A stretch of DNA of 64,000 nt from Setaria digitata (lineage: Eukaryota; Nematoda; Chromadorea; Rhabditida; Setariidae): NCBI GenBank assembly GCA_003640385.1, contig RCAB01000276.1, forward strand, positions 1-64,000, in the 5' to 3' direction. Shown piece by piece: positions 1 to 13,508 of this stretch. Under the pieces are notes generated by a model that had not been told where the DNA came from, searched no databases, and was given only the letters and a program-made list of their open reading frames with translations. A program made the translations under genes and the position numbers. The stretch's first letter is position 1; each line of letters starts with the position of its first letter.

Positions 1-190
1 CTTTGCGCAGTATGTTGCAATTAGCATTTAGTATGTTTACTGTTTGGAACGGCGATCACAATTTGGCTGAAAATAGAGATTTTATTACACGGTATTCTAT
101 TTGTTGATGGCATTCTCTAAGACTAGTTTATCTTAACTATATAGAAAAATACAAATCAACAAATGTTAGATTTGATTTTCTTTTTTGTAG

Positions 191-2797
191 GTGGTCAGCA
201 GATACCCGAGCTTTAGGACCAGAGGAAACATATTTGGCTTGCCCAGAAGCAAATGGATTTGTAGCATGTCCGAAACCGGGAGGTAATGGAATCAATGTAT
301 ATGAAACGAAGAATTTTACCCTACTGGACAAGAAGCATGTGACAATCGAAGGTTTGCGAACTTTTCGGTGGTCACCAACACGTCCTATTCTTGCTTATTA
401 TTGTGAAGAACGTGTAAGTGCTTGTTTTCTTTCATTATTAAGTGTGATAGTTGTACATTAGTTCATTGTTATTTCCATTTGAGAGTGATAAGGCTATTGC
501 TGACAGGAGAAATGTTTAGATATCTGATAATGCACCAGCGGAGATTGGCTTAATGGAAATTCCATCTAAAAAAAAGCTTCGTGCGCAGCGAATATTTTCC
601 GTATCAGAAGCAGAATTATTCTGGAATAAAAACGGTGATCGACTAGCGGCACATACAGAACGTTATCAGAAGAAAAATATCAAAACATCGGCGAGTGGAG
701 CTGTAGAAGAAATCAAGTATACAGTAAGTAAATACAACCGTGAAATCTCTTTAGAGTAATTACTTTTCTTAATAATCGATTTTAATCTGAATATTTTGAA
801 ACTTGCTGCAAGTGATTGGAGTCTTGAAATTCCTCGAATGGAAGACTTGTGAAATAGGAGCAGCTGATGATAACGTAGATTTTTTGTTTCTGCGTGAACA
901 TGATATCATTTCCAGAATCCGACTTCACATATAGAAATTTTTGATGCACGTGGAAAGGATATTTCTGTGCTTTCAATGCCTCTTTCTGAATCATTCATAG
1001 CGTTCGACTGGGAACCATTTGGTAATTTTTTTTTTTCTTTTGCTTCTGCAGATGCTACAAGGATGCAAATTTGGTGGCGTGCATATTATATCATCTACAG
1101 ATTTCATTGTAATTAGTTGATTATATACTAGTGGAATCTAGTGGAATTGGTTTTTACTCGCAAAATTTCAATCTGTTCTGTACATATGTAATCCTTGTTT
1201 GACGTGTTGCTTGTATTCTGAAATTTTTGACGTATTCTTGTATTTCTTGTATTTTGTATTTTTCTTGTTTAGGTTTGTCCAAAGAGGAATAATTGTTTTG
1301 TAGTTTTGAGCGATGTTTCCAGGTGATAAATTTTGTGTACTTGTCGGATCACAGCACAAGTCGATTCCTCTTATTTATTATTTGGATACGACTAAACACG
1401 TGCCCCAATTGATATCGAAGTTTGAACCGATGGAACGCTTCAGTGACGTGCTTTGGGCACCAGCTGGCGGTTGGCTTGTTGTTTTTTCGGCTGGTACAAC
1501 ATCTGGCAACATGATGTTTGTTGATAGTAATGGAACTCGACCAACTCGTACTAATTTAGTTGAATATCCAGGATTTAATAAGGTTTATTGTGTTTGTGAA
1601 GAATTGAATTATTTATATGATTTATTAAGGATAAATTAAAGTGATAAGAGTTCATCACTAATGGTATCATCCTTCTTAGGAAGTTCTAATATTGTCACTA
1701 TTCGGTTGGGTGGGGAGATGGAGTCTTGTATATGAAGCATGTATTTCAGGGAAGTTGGGATCCTACAGGACGTTATTTTACAGCTGCGTGTACAATTGGT
1801 GGTGGGAAAGGTGATACGGGTTATCGTATCTACACTTTTCAAGGAAGGGAGCTTTACAGAAAGCCGTTGGATCGGCTAATGCAGTTCAAGTGGCGACCAC
1901 GTTTACCAGTCAAATTACCTGATGAAACTATTAAGGTGCTGTTAAAACTATTTATTCAGTTGAAAAACCATATTTGATTCAAGATTAGTTCACTCCAGAA
2001 ATGTCGGTGATGCCAGAAGGTTCCACGTATCCCAATTCTTTTGACTTTTAAATTTGTTGAAAACATTGAGAGCTAATTTGTGGTGATTATTTTTTCGAAT
2101 GCGCGGAGCTGTATAAGCGAGGCACTACATTGTAAATGACTGAGCTGCTTAACGAAGTTTGATTCTTACGAATGTTGTAAACGTTGAAGTGCAAATGATA
2201 TAACTTGCAGATGATACGAAAGAATTTGAAAACTACTTCAGCTAAATTTGAAGAGGAGGATAAAATGGAGCGTGGTAGAGCAACCAAGGTTTGCATTATT
2301 ATTGTTGTAGTTTTTTTTGTTTATTTTTTATTTATTTTTCTCAATGTAATCTGTATATTCAGGAAGTAAGTGAAAAACGTAAGAAAATCATGGCCGATTT
2401 TATCCAGATCCGTAATGCATGCACGAAAAAATTAATGGAAGAAGCAGAATTACGTCTGCAGTTGAGAGGTCTTTTTTTTTTCTTTCTTTTAAAACAGTTT
2501 ACTTGGCTATCCAAGTAATTTTATTGCAAGAGAAATTTGTGAAAAGGTTCTAGGAGTCTTGCACTGTAGAAGTTTCTAGGGTACTGCTTCTAGCTACGTA
2601 TGATAGCTTTTATATTTTTCTGCTGTAACGACCACGTATTCATTTACTCATTGTTTAACATGAAACAGATGGATTGGTTTGCAGGTGGCTTAGATGTTTT
2701 AAAAACAGACAATGAAGACTTAGTGGAAGAAACAATAACCGTGCCATTAACTACAGAAAAAGTAAGAATACAAGAAGTAGCGATACCCGAAGAATGA
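191..2797 (+). CDS. EIF3B: Eukaryotic translation initiation factor 3 subunit B, 3' part of gene
   Basis: Eight exons give one continuous frame of about 425 codons: 191-413, 520-723, 916-1021, 1323-1582, 1750-1935, 2211-2288, 2363-2468 and 2685-2797 (stop). Bases 1-190 look like intron; the RRM and first propeller blades must lie upstream of the window. eIF3b is a scaffold of the eIF3 complex on the 40S subunit. Family signatures visible: INVYETKNF and RWSPTRPI blades, [29 protein letters not shown] followed by [11 protein letters not shown], then FKWRPRLP closing the propeller. The C-terminal helical tail ([17 protein letters not shown], then an acidic end with [13 protein letters not shown]) matches the family tail that binds other eIF3 subunits. 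All intron phases are consistent. The protein identity is firm; only the 5' end is missing. Confidence 0.93.
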
Positions 2798-3928
2798 CTT
2801 GGGGAAAGGTACAGTACTTTGTGAAGTAGTGTGTCATTACCGGTTCCTTCTTTTTATTTTATTCACAGAGACTGCGTTTTTTTTTTTTCTTTTTTTTTTT
2901 TAATAATATGTTCAGATTTTCTTTGCCACTTTATTACTGCTCTGTTGTTTTTAAATGGTAATAATTCATTGGTACCCAGTCATTGATCGTTATGATTTGT
3001 GCTTACCACTTACTACGCTGATATGGAAAGAAGTGGCTCTGAATAGGTGATGTTGCAATTTGACCCTATATGTCCATGTGTTACGCACGTGCGTCTGATG
3101 AGTTCTACGTTTGAACCCGTGTTTGTTTTGTTGTTTTGCGCAGTGTTACTGGCATTTCGTTCTGTTTCCTGTTCCTTGTTATGGGTATTAAAAGGAAATG
3201 ATAATTCTGACGTTTATTCTCACTTAGGATATTCCGGCTTGAACCATGAAATATTACTGGCAATCCGGGGCCAGCTGCACGCATGGATGTGCTTTGAAAT
3301 AGAATGGATAAAGGACTGACCTTGTTTACTTGCTAACAATATTAATTGGAGATTGGTCTGGAAAATTGGTTTGGTTTGTGGCTTGTTACTATTTTATTAT
3401 GAAGGAGTCAGGAGAAGAGAGGTTGCTACTTTAACGATGACATAGTATGGGACTTAGTTGTTTATAAGGAGAAAAACAGATTTCAGAAAACCTACAAATT
3501 GCTAAAAGCAACTAACACGGAAAAGAAGTCCAAGAACTAAGTGTCAGAATATTCCCGTGTCGAAATCTCACTGGGAAGAAACAGAGAGGAAGATCACGAT
3601 GGTTTCTGGTTCTTTCCTTTATTCTTCACAGCTATATTAGCAGCATGCTTTGAAAAAGGCAGTAAAATGTATTTACATAACATAGAAAGGCACATAAAGC
3701 AATGGCATAGGTATTGGGACATTTGATATTTCTGTTCAGATTAAATTTCAAGGATTTAAATCTCAACGATAACCATTTCACATATCACACTACATTGCCA
3801 AAATACGGCAAAGGAACGACTGGGTGATACCACTGCTTAAATGACAATTGACACAACATTTCACTAAGCTATCTGAAATAGAGATCACATATGTGGATGA
3901 ATGAATCACTGACTGTTGATCAAGACAT
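2798..3928. other. 3' intergenic region between convergent eIF3b and Nup160
   Basis: This 1.1 kb lies between two convergent genes. It should hold both 3' UTRs. It has a T-rich tract at about 2877-2901. Short open frames (for example 3047-3319) show no splice-site support or recognisable protein. I see no RNA gene. Confidence 0.6.
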
Positions 3929-5909
3929 TCACTGCCTCGAAAAAGATGCTATGCGTTCGAAGTACCGTTCCACATAATTTTTCAGATCTTCTGCGTCCTG
4001 CAATGAAAGATTTCCGTTGTACTTGCGAAAGCTGCAAAACTGAACTAGTTTTACCACTTTTTCTCGTATTGAGAATAGGAACGATTAATCTAATTTCAAA
4101 CTGATGGAAATATGTAATCATCGAAAAAATTAGTTACCACACACACAATTAAAATCCTCTAACTTGACTTAGCTTAAGAAAGCAGTAAAACCTACCTACC
4201 TGAATTCAGATAACACCTGAGGGTATCTAGGAAATACATAGCTTACTTCTTTCAAAGTTGCGTCGTCTCTTTTACTGATTAGCCATAGCAACCAATCAAT
4301 TTCTATAGTGGGTATTGAAGTTTGCGAGTCTCGAGATGTTATTTTCTTTGTCTCCAGAACTACTTTTCTCTTAAGCGTTTCATAGGCTAGATGAAGATGA
4401 TCGAACATAATTAGCAAGTATGCATACTCCGCTGCACAACGATCCTGAAATATGACATAAAACCAGTGATAACATGAAATAAGCAAAGCAGGAAAAAGTA
4501 GTAAAATATTTATGATTAATTTTTATCACATGGAATATTTAGAAATATAATACCTCGTAACAATTCGATAACCACGGAGGTATGTGCCACTGATATTGAA
4601 GCAGCACGTAAGTTACTGTCCATAACACTTTGAAATCTTCTGGACACCTTCTGATTGCTACTTCTATATACCCGCGTAAAATTGCCCAATGTCGTTCACG
4701 TAAACTAAAAAGGTCAATTCCTCGTAAAATGATTTAATTTATACCATAAGAGAACTTTGGAAAAGTTTAGGGAATAAATGATGATGATATTTTGCTATAT
4801 TATGATTAACAAAAGAAATGTTGCATACTTCGGTATTTTCCTCAGAAACTTCTGATTTTTAGCCACCCACCGCGCTTCTCCCTTTGGCGGTCTTGCATCC
4901 AAATAAATACATTCTTCACTAACTGCCCTTAACAGTGGATACGGTTTCAGATCAAAAACCCTGAAAGATAAAACCCATGCGGCTTATTCCAAACGACATA
5001 TATGTGCAACACAGACCTAAGATGAAAGATTTTTATGACAAAAAAAAAAATATCTTACTTGCTTACTTCCCATGCATGGTCAAACAGTTTCTTCTCAATA
5101 AGTTGATCAAATATTTCTTCAAGTTTAACAGGCGGTGGGATTGACTTCTTCTCTTTTCGATTATAATTTGCATCAAATAATTTCAGTCGAACTGATGATA
5201 ATAACGCCCTCTAAAAACACTCTAAATTATTTTTTGTTACTGCGTCATTTACTCCTTTATAAGCGCCATAACGCCATAACCATAACCCCCCACATTACAT
5301 ATTACATGAATTTTCTTAAAAAAAATAAATAAATAAATAAACCTTTGAAATATCATCCAGTGTCCATATAACTAGAGCGTTTCTACCCATCTTCCGTTCA
5401 ACTTTCTTCTCCTCCAATTCACCTGCTTTTTTGATTTCTTCCATCAGATTCTTACCCTTTTCCTCAACAGAATGAAAATATAAATTATGAACAAATTCTA
5501 AAAGCTTAAACATATGAATTTTACGAAAAATCCGAATCCATCGAAACTACGCATTGAATTTAAGGTACTATATATACCAGTGCTGCGGGAAGTGTGAGAA
5601 ACTGATCAGCTTCTGGCAGCAATGAAAGCAAACTGACAACAATACTGAGAGCACGACTACGACGAGATAATACGTTTCGATTCTGTAGCTCTGACTGCAA
5701 GCGACACGAATATTCCAGCATCGTCAGTGCTGCTGCAAAAAGTCTGATCATTCAGTGATGTAGACACTTTTCTCACAGAACTGCAGGACAGCGAGTAAGA
5801 CTGTAGCTGAGCTTTTTGAAAAAGATTTTGATGACTTCAGCTACATATATATATATATATATATATATAGCTGAAATATTATATATATATAATATATATA
5901 TAAATATGC

Positions 5910-5965
<56 letters not shown>

Positions 5966-8900
5966 GCATATACATTGAAATATAATTTCTTTACCTCGCT
6001 GAAAGAGATCCCTTTTGATATGAAATGCATAGATGAGTTCGTAAAAATAGCCTTCTTTACTGATATCTGAGGTACGAGCATTCGATTTCAATATATCGAC
6101 TACCTTAATCAAATGGGAAAAATAAAATCTAATGCAGCTAACAGAATACAAATTACCTACAGTTGAAAACCTTTAGGAAATCCTGATAAAAAATTCCTTC
6201 TCCTATTATCTCTCTCTCTCTTCGCTAGCTAGAAAGAATTTTAACTAGAGTTTCAATGTGAACAGAAATTTTGAGACCTGTTGTTCCATATTTTCATAAT
6301 TTAAATTGACAATGACCGCATTTTTCCTCTGTTCTATCAACTTCGCTAGCAGTTCTCTCAGGCATATTCGACGATTTTCCGGAATTGGATTAGCGAGTAG
6401 GGTATTCAAGGCATCTTCATATCGTTCTGTGATAAGCTCGAATTTAAAAACAGATGTATATAGTCCGGGCTAAAAAACAGAAAAACATGACGACTGTACA
6501 GTGACGCAACAAGGTCGATAATATATAGATGAATCAGGAGAAGAACACTACCAAAACTTTAGCATGTAACTGCCTGTCTCGCAATGCTTCTTTCAAAGCA
6601 CGTCTTGACAAATAAACTAGTTGCTCGTGAAAACTGTGCAACTCCATAATAGCCATAACCTGAAACATCAACAACACACTTCAAATGACTAAGTATATAA
6701 CTTCATTAACCGTAAATTGAAACAAAAAGACATGCTAATTCAGGTCAAATTATTGCATCGAATTCAATAGTACCTTCAATATATATTGCAATTCACTGTA
6801 TGACCCATCTGGAACATTACCATCAGGGGAAAGCGTCCTGTTCAGCGCCTCGTCTTCCCGACTAATTCCTTCCATCGCATCCAAAAATGATTGCAAAGCC
6901 TGCAAATAATAACTGCTTAGTTATGCTACAAATATCCCTAAAGCTTAAAACGAAAAAAAAAAAAAGAAAAAAAAAACCTTTTCTGGATCTCCTAAACCAG
7001 CAAATGCGCAGCCTTCGAAAAACCGGAAAGCAGTACACAGTTCTGTTATATAGGGCTCGTTCAGCTGACAATATGCCTAGAAAAAATAATGGTAGTGGTT
7101 AAGTGTGCATACCTGTCTAATACTTTCAAATTTATCACATATATTCAAGTATACGTGGCAAAGTCAAACCTGCAGTGCAGAATACTGATGGAAGTTAGCC
7201 AGAAACCTGGCTAATACCATAGCAGTATTTTCCGGCCAGAGAACAATCACTGCGTCACTAACAATTCTGTTAACGAAATGTGAGTAGGCTGACGTTGAAT
7301 GCCTAAGAGGTGATGCACAAGGAATTTTTTCATCACCAACTTTAGCTCTGTCACCCGAAGCTTCCTCATCCTCTTCGGTATCGTCTTCATCACCTCCTAG
7401 TTCCTTAAAAATGTGAAATGAAAAGGCTTTATAATCTTACTAAATATTCCGTAAATTTGTATCTTCAAAATGCTTTAGTTAAACCCTGTAATTTTAAACC
7501 TTATTCGCAAATTTATATTATGATCTCCCAGCACCAAAAGAAAAATCACTATCTAGCAGTTGTTAATCTAGTCCAAAACAAGCTGTTTATTGGAGAAAAT
7601 AGTATATTTATTATGAGAAAAAAAAAAAAGATAACCTTATCCTGCGCGTAACTAAGTATGGTTGGAAGGCCAGTAGTTGCGAAGAAGCCATCTGCGAGAC
7701 TTATTTCGTTGTAATGATCGCTGCAATAGGCTATCTAAACTATTCAACTTTCCTACGATATTCTGCAATCAGTTCGTAACAAAAAAAAAAAAAAAAAATA
7801 GTCACATGGAAACTCGCAGCTTCATCGCCTGTGATAAGATGCTTAACTGTCGATTCATATCATGAAGTGACTTCTCGTGAGTACTAACTGTGAGCCCCCA
7901 CCTGGCGTCTAGTGGAACCGTTTCCTGAATATTACCAATATTAGTATCTTTTGTTTTTATTCTTTTATAAATTGAAAAATAAAATAGGAAAAAAACTAAC
8001 ATCTTGAGAAGAGTACAAAATTTTCACTAATTCCATTAAAGCAATGAAGCATTGACTGAGCACTAATCTGTCATCAATCAAGCGTTCGAAATGAGTGGCC
8101 AGTAAGCCAACTGTGAATGATCCATGAAATGGTGTTTCCGCAGTTGCTAAAACAAAATGTACGAAGTAAGCCGACCAGTTCAACAGAGAGAAAGCTAATA
8201 TCCCCAAGTTTTGCGAAATCTATAGAATGTTGTATACTGTGCGACATACTGCCCCTGTGCAGTTTCGAACAGTCTTAATGTTCGCATGAAACATACTATC
8301 CAAATCAAATTCATCGACAGGTCTTAATTCCGTAAATTTCCGAACCGCATCCTCGAAAATATGTGAAACTGTTGAAAATGCATTCACAAACTTCTCACTC
8401 TCTTCTACGGTCACTGCACTGGCAACCTATAATATACTTCTTGATAACTTATATGTTTAGAAAAGGTTTTTAAGATCTTAGACATCATTTTTTTTCGTAT
8501 TAATTGTTATATGAATTTGTTGGTAATTATGGATATAATTGTCTTTATTACTTAAATATCAGTTAAAAGGGAGAGTTACACACCAGTTCACCCTTTGCAA
8601 ATTTTGTAGTGATCTCCCAACAAATTTTCACATTCTTTTCATTGTTGCCAATCAAATGCTCGAACCAGCGAAGCTGCTCATCGCCTGGACGACATACGGT
8701 GAAACGTCCCTGCAATATTAAATAGTAGTAAACTCAGTAATTCCGGATCACCTGCTGCCCTATGAGCCAATACCAAATATTTTAATAGGAAGCTATAGCA
8801 TGACCAGATGAGGGTCACCTTAACGAAGACAGATGAAGATAGGCAAGCCCTAGCTCCCAGAAAAAGTATGTGCAGTGATACCTGCTGTATCGTTCCATAC

Positions 8901-11900
8901 AAGCCAAGAGGAACAGAATGCCAGAGACCCAAAGAAAGGCATTCATTCTGTATTAGTTCATCACACATTTTCCCAAGCGCTGTCCAGAATCGATCTTGTC
9001 CAGCCTGATTTGGTAATGTAGCAGTCAAAAGTGAACGATCCTCTCGAGTAACATAATACTGGTCGAACTGTAATGGTAAATTGTTTTCACTGATCTTGCT
9101 CCTCAACATTCATATAAAAAGCCTAGAATGAAAAACTCCACTATTTCAGGTAATAAAAAAAAGTCGAACATCCTAAAGAATTATAGCATTTTCTCTCACA
9201 TATAACAGAACTGCAGTACCTCTATTGAGCCACAGTATTTCTCCGCCGCTTCCTTCAACATTCGCCAATCCTGTCGCTTTGACAGAAGCTCCCAATTGAA
9301 AGCACCTTTTTTGCAAACTAACTAGAAATTACTACATTTCAACACTGAAGAAAAAAAAAAACATGGTCAGTTAAAATGATTCAAAAATTCTATGGCAGAT
9401 AAACAATTACTGAGGCAATAAAAACCCAAGTATGAAAAAGTACAAAATATTTTTCGTTTATTATTTTTAACTCTCTGAAGAGAATACCTGAAGAGAGCGT
9501 AAAACAATGCTAAAGGGGTATCGGTTCGGATCAAATATGTGTGATTTTTTTACACCAATTGTTTGCTTTGATTTGGCTTGCAGTACACTCACTTCCAGAC
9601 TGCCACCATGAATCTCATTCACTCCTTTCCAAGGAATAGTTAATACGCCATCCAAACTAAAAGTTAACACATTACTTGAAAACTTGATATAACAACTACC
9701 AACAACTTCAAACTATTCACATACTCAAATTATGTGCAGCAGTGGGCATTTTGTTTGAGAATATTTTCCACGAAAAAGCGATGAAAGTTTTTTTGGTATA
9801 AAATCGGTACGGAGTATGAGATTTTAGAGAACACGCCGTTCAGAAGTACAATGAGCGCGTTTTAACATAAATGGACTGACCAGTCAAATGAAGCAGCTCG
9901 TAAGCAATAGTGAATTCCATCCGAAACCTTACATAAACAAATAATATCTAAGATATCTTCCTGAACTGCACACATAAAATCCACTACTCCTCCCTGCAAG
10001 CATATTCCCGGTGAACTTTGGATAAGAAAATTGACTGTTGCCGAATAAAAATATAATTCCAGCAAAATAACATACTTCTGTCTGGAAAGTGTTGATAAAT
10101 GAGAAATATCCAGCATGCTCCGGTAACTGATATTGATTAATTTTCCCCAGCATGAACTAAAATCATTACGAAATGTTTATAGGCAATGGTGAATACTTTC
10201 AAGCTAACGTTTCACTTATGGCGGTTTCCCACACTCTTCTAGTCTAGATTTCTTTCTCTTCCAAAAACGAGCAGTCGAATTCTCAATCGAAAATCGATGA
10301 AGCTTTAATCCAAATAGCATTGCTCAAGTACTAACTAGACAAAGACGGTACGGCATATTTACAACCCTTTGTGATGATTCCTGTATATATTAGAAAAATT
10401 CAGGAATTTTAATAGCAAGAAATAACGAACCAGACAATGGTCATCAAGTTGGAAAAGCACGATTACATAGTAGGAACCCCCGTTGGAGCATATCTTAACC
10501 ATTTCTGCGACCACTGAAAATTATAGATATAATAACATATGATATAATTATAATAACGAAAAATTACAAAAATATTCTTTTAGCACAGGAAAAAAATGTT
10601 TTAAATGCTTTCAACTTAGAAAAATCCTGAAATTGCAAGCACCTTGTTCTGTATCACCACCATCACTATTTGATATCATTATATCATATAAATTCACATC
10701 GTATTCTTTTTTACCATTCTGAAATTCGCAAACTATAGCTCACTTCCTCTAGCTAATGTAAAAATTTTTAAGTATATTCAATTTATACGGCAGGAATATT
10801 ATCAATATCACACACTGCTTTCACTTCTTCAGTGGTGCAGTGACCAGATGTTGAAATCAAATTTTATCAAAATTATTTAAAAGGAAACAAACCGCATAAA
10901 CATGCAGTCGCCTATCGTCAAAAAGGATGTAGAACAAGATGTCACGATGAACTACACATGATGCCAGGCTAACAATCAAGCTGAGTTGATGAGCTGCTTT
11001 CATAACTCGTTGCAACAATCCGTCGCCTCTCAGTACTTTTTCATAGCCTTTAATATCTTTCTCGATAAATAATAAATTTTTTTTTTTTTTTCAAATAAAC
11101 ATTATGCAATTTCTGAGTTTAACGACCGACAACTTTTGACCTCATAACAACAAACTATACGAAAAAAAAAAAAAAAAAAGTAGCAGAAATATTTAGAAAC
11201 CTTGGCCTCTGCTGCCCGGTGCGTGACGCATTTGCACGAGAACAATCTGTCCATCAGCCATCGAATATACGGCTGATGTACCATCATTCGTATGAACAAT
11301 GCTTGCGCGACAGGCATTTCTTGATGATGTTAATTCGTAGCTATCATAATTATACAGGAATGACTGATCTTCAGATAGTTTTAGAACAGCCTGAACCTAT
11401 AGAGCGATAAAAATATTAATCTTGAATACACAGCAATTTGAATTTGTTGCTTTAGCTAATTCAAAGAATATGAAAATAAAGTGGAATTTAATTAGTTTGA
11501 TTTGTAAACGCACAATTTGCCCCGTCTATTCTTCACTCTCTGTTCATCTAATATAACAATTTCGAATATTTTCTACTTCTGCTGCAACAGAAACAAAATA
11601 CACGAACAAATAACGGAATGTGACCTCATTTTTCTTTTGAATCCCAATCTCGAAAGTAAATCGATAAAGGGCATTTTGCGTCGGTACTATTAATATCAGT
11701 TTGTCGTTTACAGAAAAGAACTGTGTTCCAGGTATAACATTAGCTGGGCTGAAGTTGAAGCACAGCGAAGAAAAATCAAATGATTTTTCAATGCTTCGTT
11801 CTTCTAACAGTAACGATGACCGATTTGATCGCCTGTAATATACAAGATACCTTAACTGTCTCCTCAGTTTTTGCTTTACAGTCTAAAATCATAATTCAAT

Positions 11901-12319
11901 CAGGCTGCTCTGATCACATTGTTAATTACAAAAACATAAAACTTCACTGATATAAATTAACCTAACAAAAAACAACATCAAAATACTTCACTGTTTTAAG
12001 CACAATGCTAAAAAACTAGCCAAATGATAAAGCGATCAATCATGTCGGGAACATCCCGAAAATCGTACGAACCAACTGCCGGTTCAACTTCTTCATTGGT
12101 TAATGTATGCAATTCTTCACCTATTTTTAAAAATATTCCACGTTAAGCTTTTGCTTCGAGATATTCCAAGCAATAAGTAACAGAAAACAATACTAAAGAA
12201 ATGCTCGAGTTCAAAAAGGAAAAAAGAAAACTGCTACTTGAGATTCGGATCACTCGAATAGGCTGGAACGTATAAGTCGCTGCGAAAACAAGCTCTTCAC
12301 CCTTCAGGCAGTCAGTCAT
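3929..12319 (-). CDS. NUP160: Nuclear pore complex protein Nup160 (NPP-6 type)
   Basis: A large multi-exon gene (roughly 20-25 exons). Nup160 is a Y-complex (Nup107-160) nucleoporin with an N-terminal beta-propeller and C-terminal alpha-solenoid. The start ATG at 12319 follows a TTTCAG acceptor about 12 bases upstream and an in-frame stop. Early exons carry GSYDFRDVPDM, ANVIPGTQFFSVNDKLILIV and FDDRRLHVYA, as in the propeller. Solenoid exons include CLRELLAKLIEQ (about 6340), GYFYELIYAFHIKRD (about 6010-6050), MLEYSCRL (about 5710), and LRERHWAILRGYIEVAIRRC leading into DRCAAEYAYLL (4200-4444). The last exon is 3929-4031 and ends IASFSRQ. YELxYAFHI and CLRQL-like motifs are diagnostic of the family. 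Introns contain (TA)n microsatellites near 5.9 kb. Intermediate exon borders were not all resolved; the identity is strong. Confidence 0.9.
5836..5970. repeat. (TA)n microsatellite cluster with flanking inverted repeats, in a Nup160 intron
   Basis: Three TA-repeat blocks lie at about 5844-5868, 5880-5902 and 5912-5960. The first is flanked by an 8-base inverted repeat (TTCAGCTA / TAGCTGAA). The last block is the core of a perfect 66-base palindrome at 5905-5970 with TATGCATATT arms. It lies within an intron on the coding (minus) strand of Nup160. Confidence 0.9.
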
Positions 12320-12633
12320 ACCCGGCAGCTCTGAAACACCATGCTATTCAGATAATAATGACTAAAACGATAATAACTAAAACTTTCTCAAGAATTAACA
12401 ATCTCGAATCGTCCAGAAAATTACAACCATAATGAATCAACACTAAACAATCCTTAAACCGTTGTCAAATGACCTCGAAACCTGAACCTGACCTCTCCCC
12501 TCACCCCTCAACCTTTTACGAACCAAACATACCGCCATAGATCCCTGCATCTTACATCCTACATACCATTACGAAAAAGCTGCATCTCACGATTACAATA
12601 TTATCGAACGTGTCATCTCCAAACGTGGTCGGT

Positions 12634-12780
12634 AACAGCACTTACGTCTCTCGAAGTACCATCTACGTGGTTGACGTAAGCTTCCACTTCTCCCTTGGAG
12701 TGCTATGTAGTTAACACAACAACATTTATGTCTGTGTTTTAAAGTACCAACCATGTAATGAACGTAAGAGGTAATTACGG
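12634..12780. repeat. Diverged tandem duplication, about 84-base period
   Basis: A segment beginning AACAGCACTTACGTCT at 12634 and containing GAAGTACC and GACGTAAG is repeated with divergence from about 12718 (AACAACATTTATGTCT, AAAGTACC, GAACGTAAG). It directly precedes the second duplicated pair. Confidence 0.5.
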
Positions 12781-12804
12781 TGATTTGCTGAAGTACCGTT
12801 TGAC

Positions 12805-13050
12805 AGTAGTCTTTATCTGTGCTTCACATAACTTGGTCACTGTAACTCACCGTAGGCGATAATTAAACCAAGCATCTTTTCTAATTCATCCAAAATTAAA
12901 AAAGGATTATGAATTAATTAATAATCAACCTAATTCCTAGTAATAGTAATCTTTACCTGTGCCTCATATGACTTGGTTACTGTAACTTACCGTAGGTGGG
13001 AACATAAGACAAACATCGTTCTAACTCATCCAAAGATAAAAAAGTATGAC
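12805..13050. repeat. Diverged tandem duplication, 140-base period
   Basis: Copy 1 (about 12805-12911) and copy 2 (about 12944-13050) share a series of blocks in the same order: CTTTAtCTGTGC / CTTTAcCTGTGC, ACTTGGT, ACTGTAACT, ACCGTAGG, AACTCATCCAAA-like, then AAAAAAG. The offset between matching blocks is 140 bases. They are old copies with scattered substitutions. Confidence 0.75.
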
Positions 13051-13297
13051 TCATGACTCACTACCTTTGCTTCTCCTGAATTATATTAAAAATTAATGAC
13101 ATAATCAAATTGGTTGGCCACCGATAATGGCATTAATTGCAAAACAATTACGCTAATTCTGACACTTTCAGGACCGACCAACGATACTAACTTGGTCTGT
13201 GATGGAATTACTAATCGTTTAATCTCTTAAATTAAAATAAAACAGAAAAAGACATCGGCTGATATGATGAGATTTTCAGCAGGATGGATTAAATTGT

Positions 13298-13327
13298 GAT
13301 AAAACCATATATATAAATGGTTTTATC
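13298..13327. repeat. Perfect 10-bp inverted repeat (hairpin)
   Basis: GATAAAACCA at 13298-13307 and its exact reverse complement TGGTTTTATC at 13318-13327 flank a 10-base AT loop. It lies in the divergent intergenic region. Confidence 0.85.
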
Positions 13328-13508
13328 TAATATATATATATGAAAGGAGTGTCCTGTTGAGGAGTCATCTACTTGACACTACAGATATTTTATGATGGAC
13401 ACTTCAGAATCTTATCGTTTAAATCTTCAGATTCCGATATTTCAGCATCATGCGTAAGATTGAGAGTAGAGCTGAAGACTGTTACCGCTTGTATCTTGAA
13501 GATCCAAA

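Noticed and set aside
1..190. Coding exon of eIF3b at the left edge
   Set aside because: Translations do not resemble the propeller segment expected before [13 protein letters not shown], and bases 181-190 form a clear 3' splice site.
3047..3319. 90-codon open frame downstream of eIF3b
   Set aside because: No splice-site context, no recognisable domain, and it lies where the eIF3b 3' UTR is expected.
5773..6151. Open frames of repeated Tyr-Ile on the minus strand
   Set aside because: The YIYIYI stretch is translation of the (TA)n microsatellite; only the flanking GYFYELIYAFHIKRD part is coding, as a Nup160 exon.
8808..9008. Plus-strand open frame
   Set aside because: Antisense shadow of a Nup160 exon.
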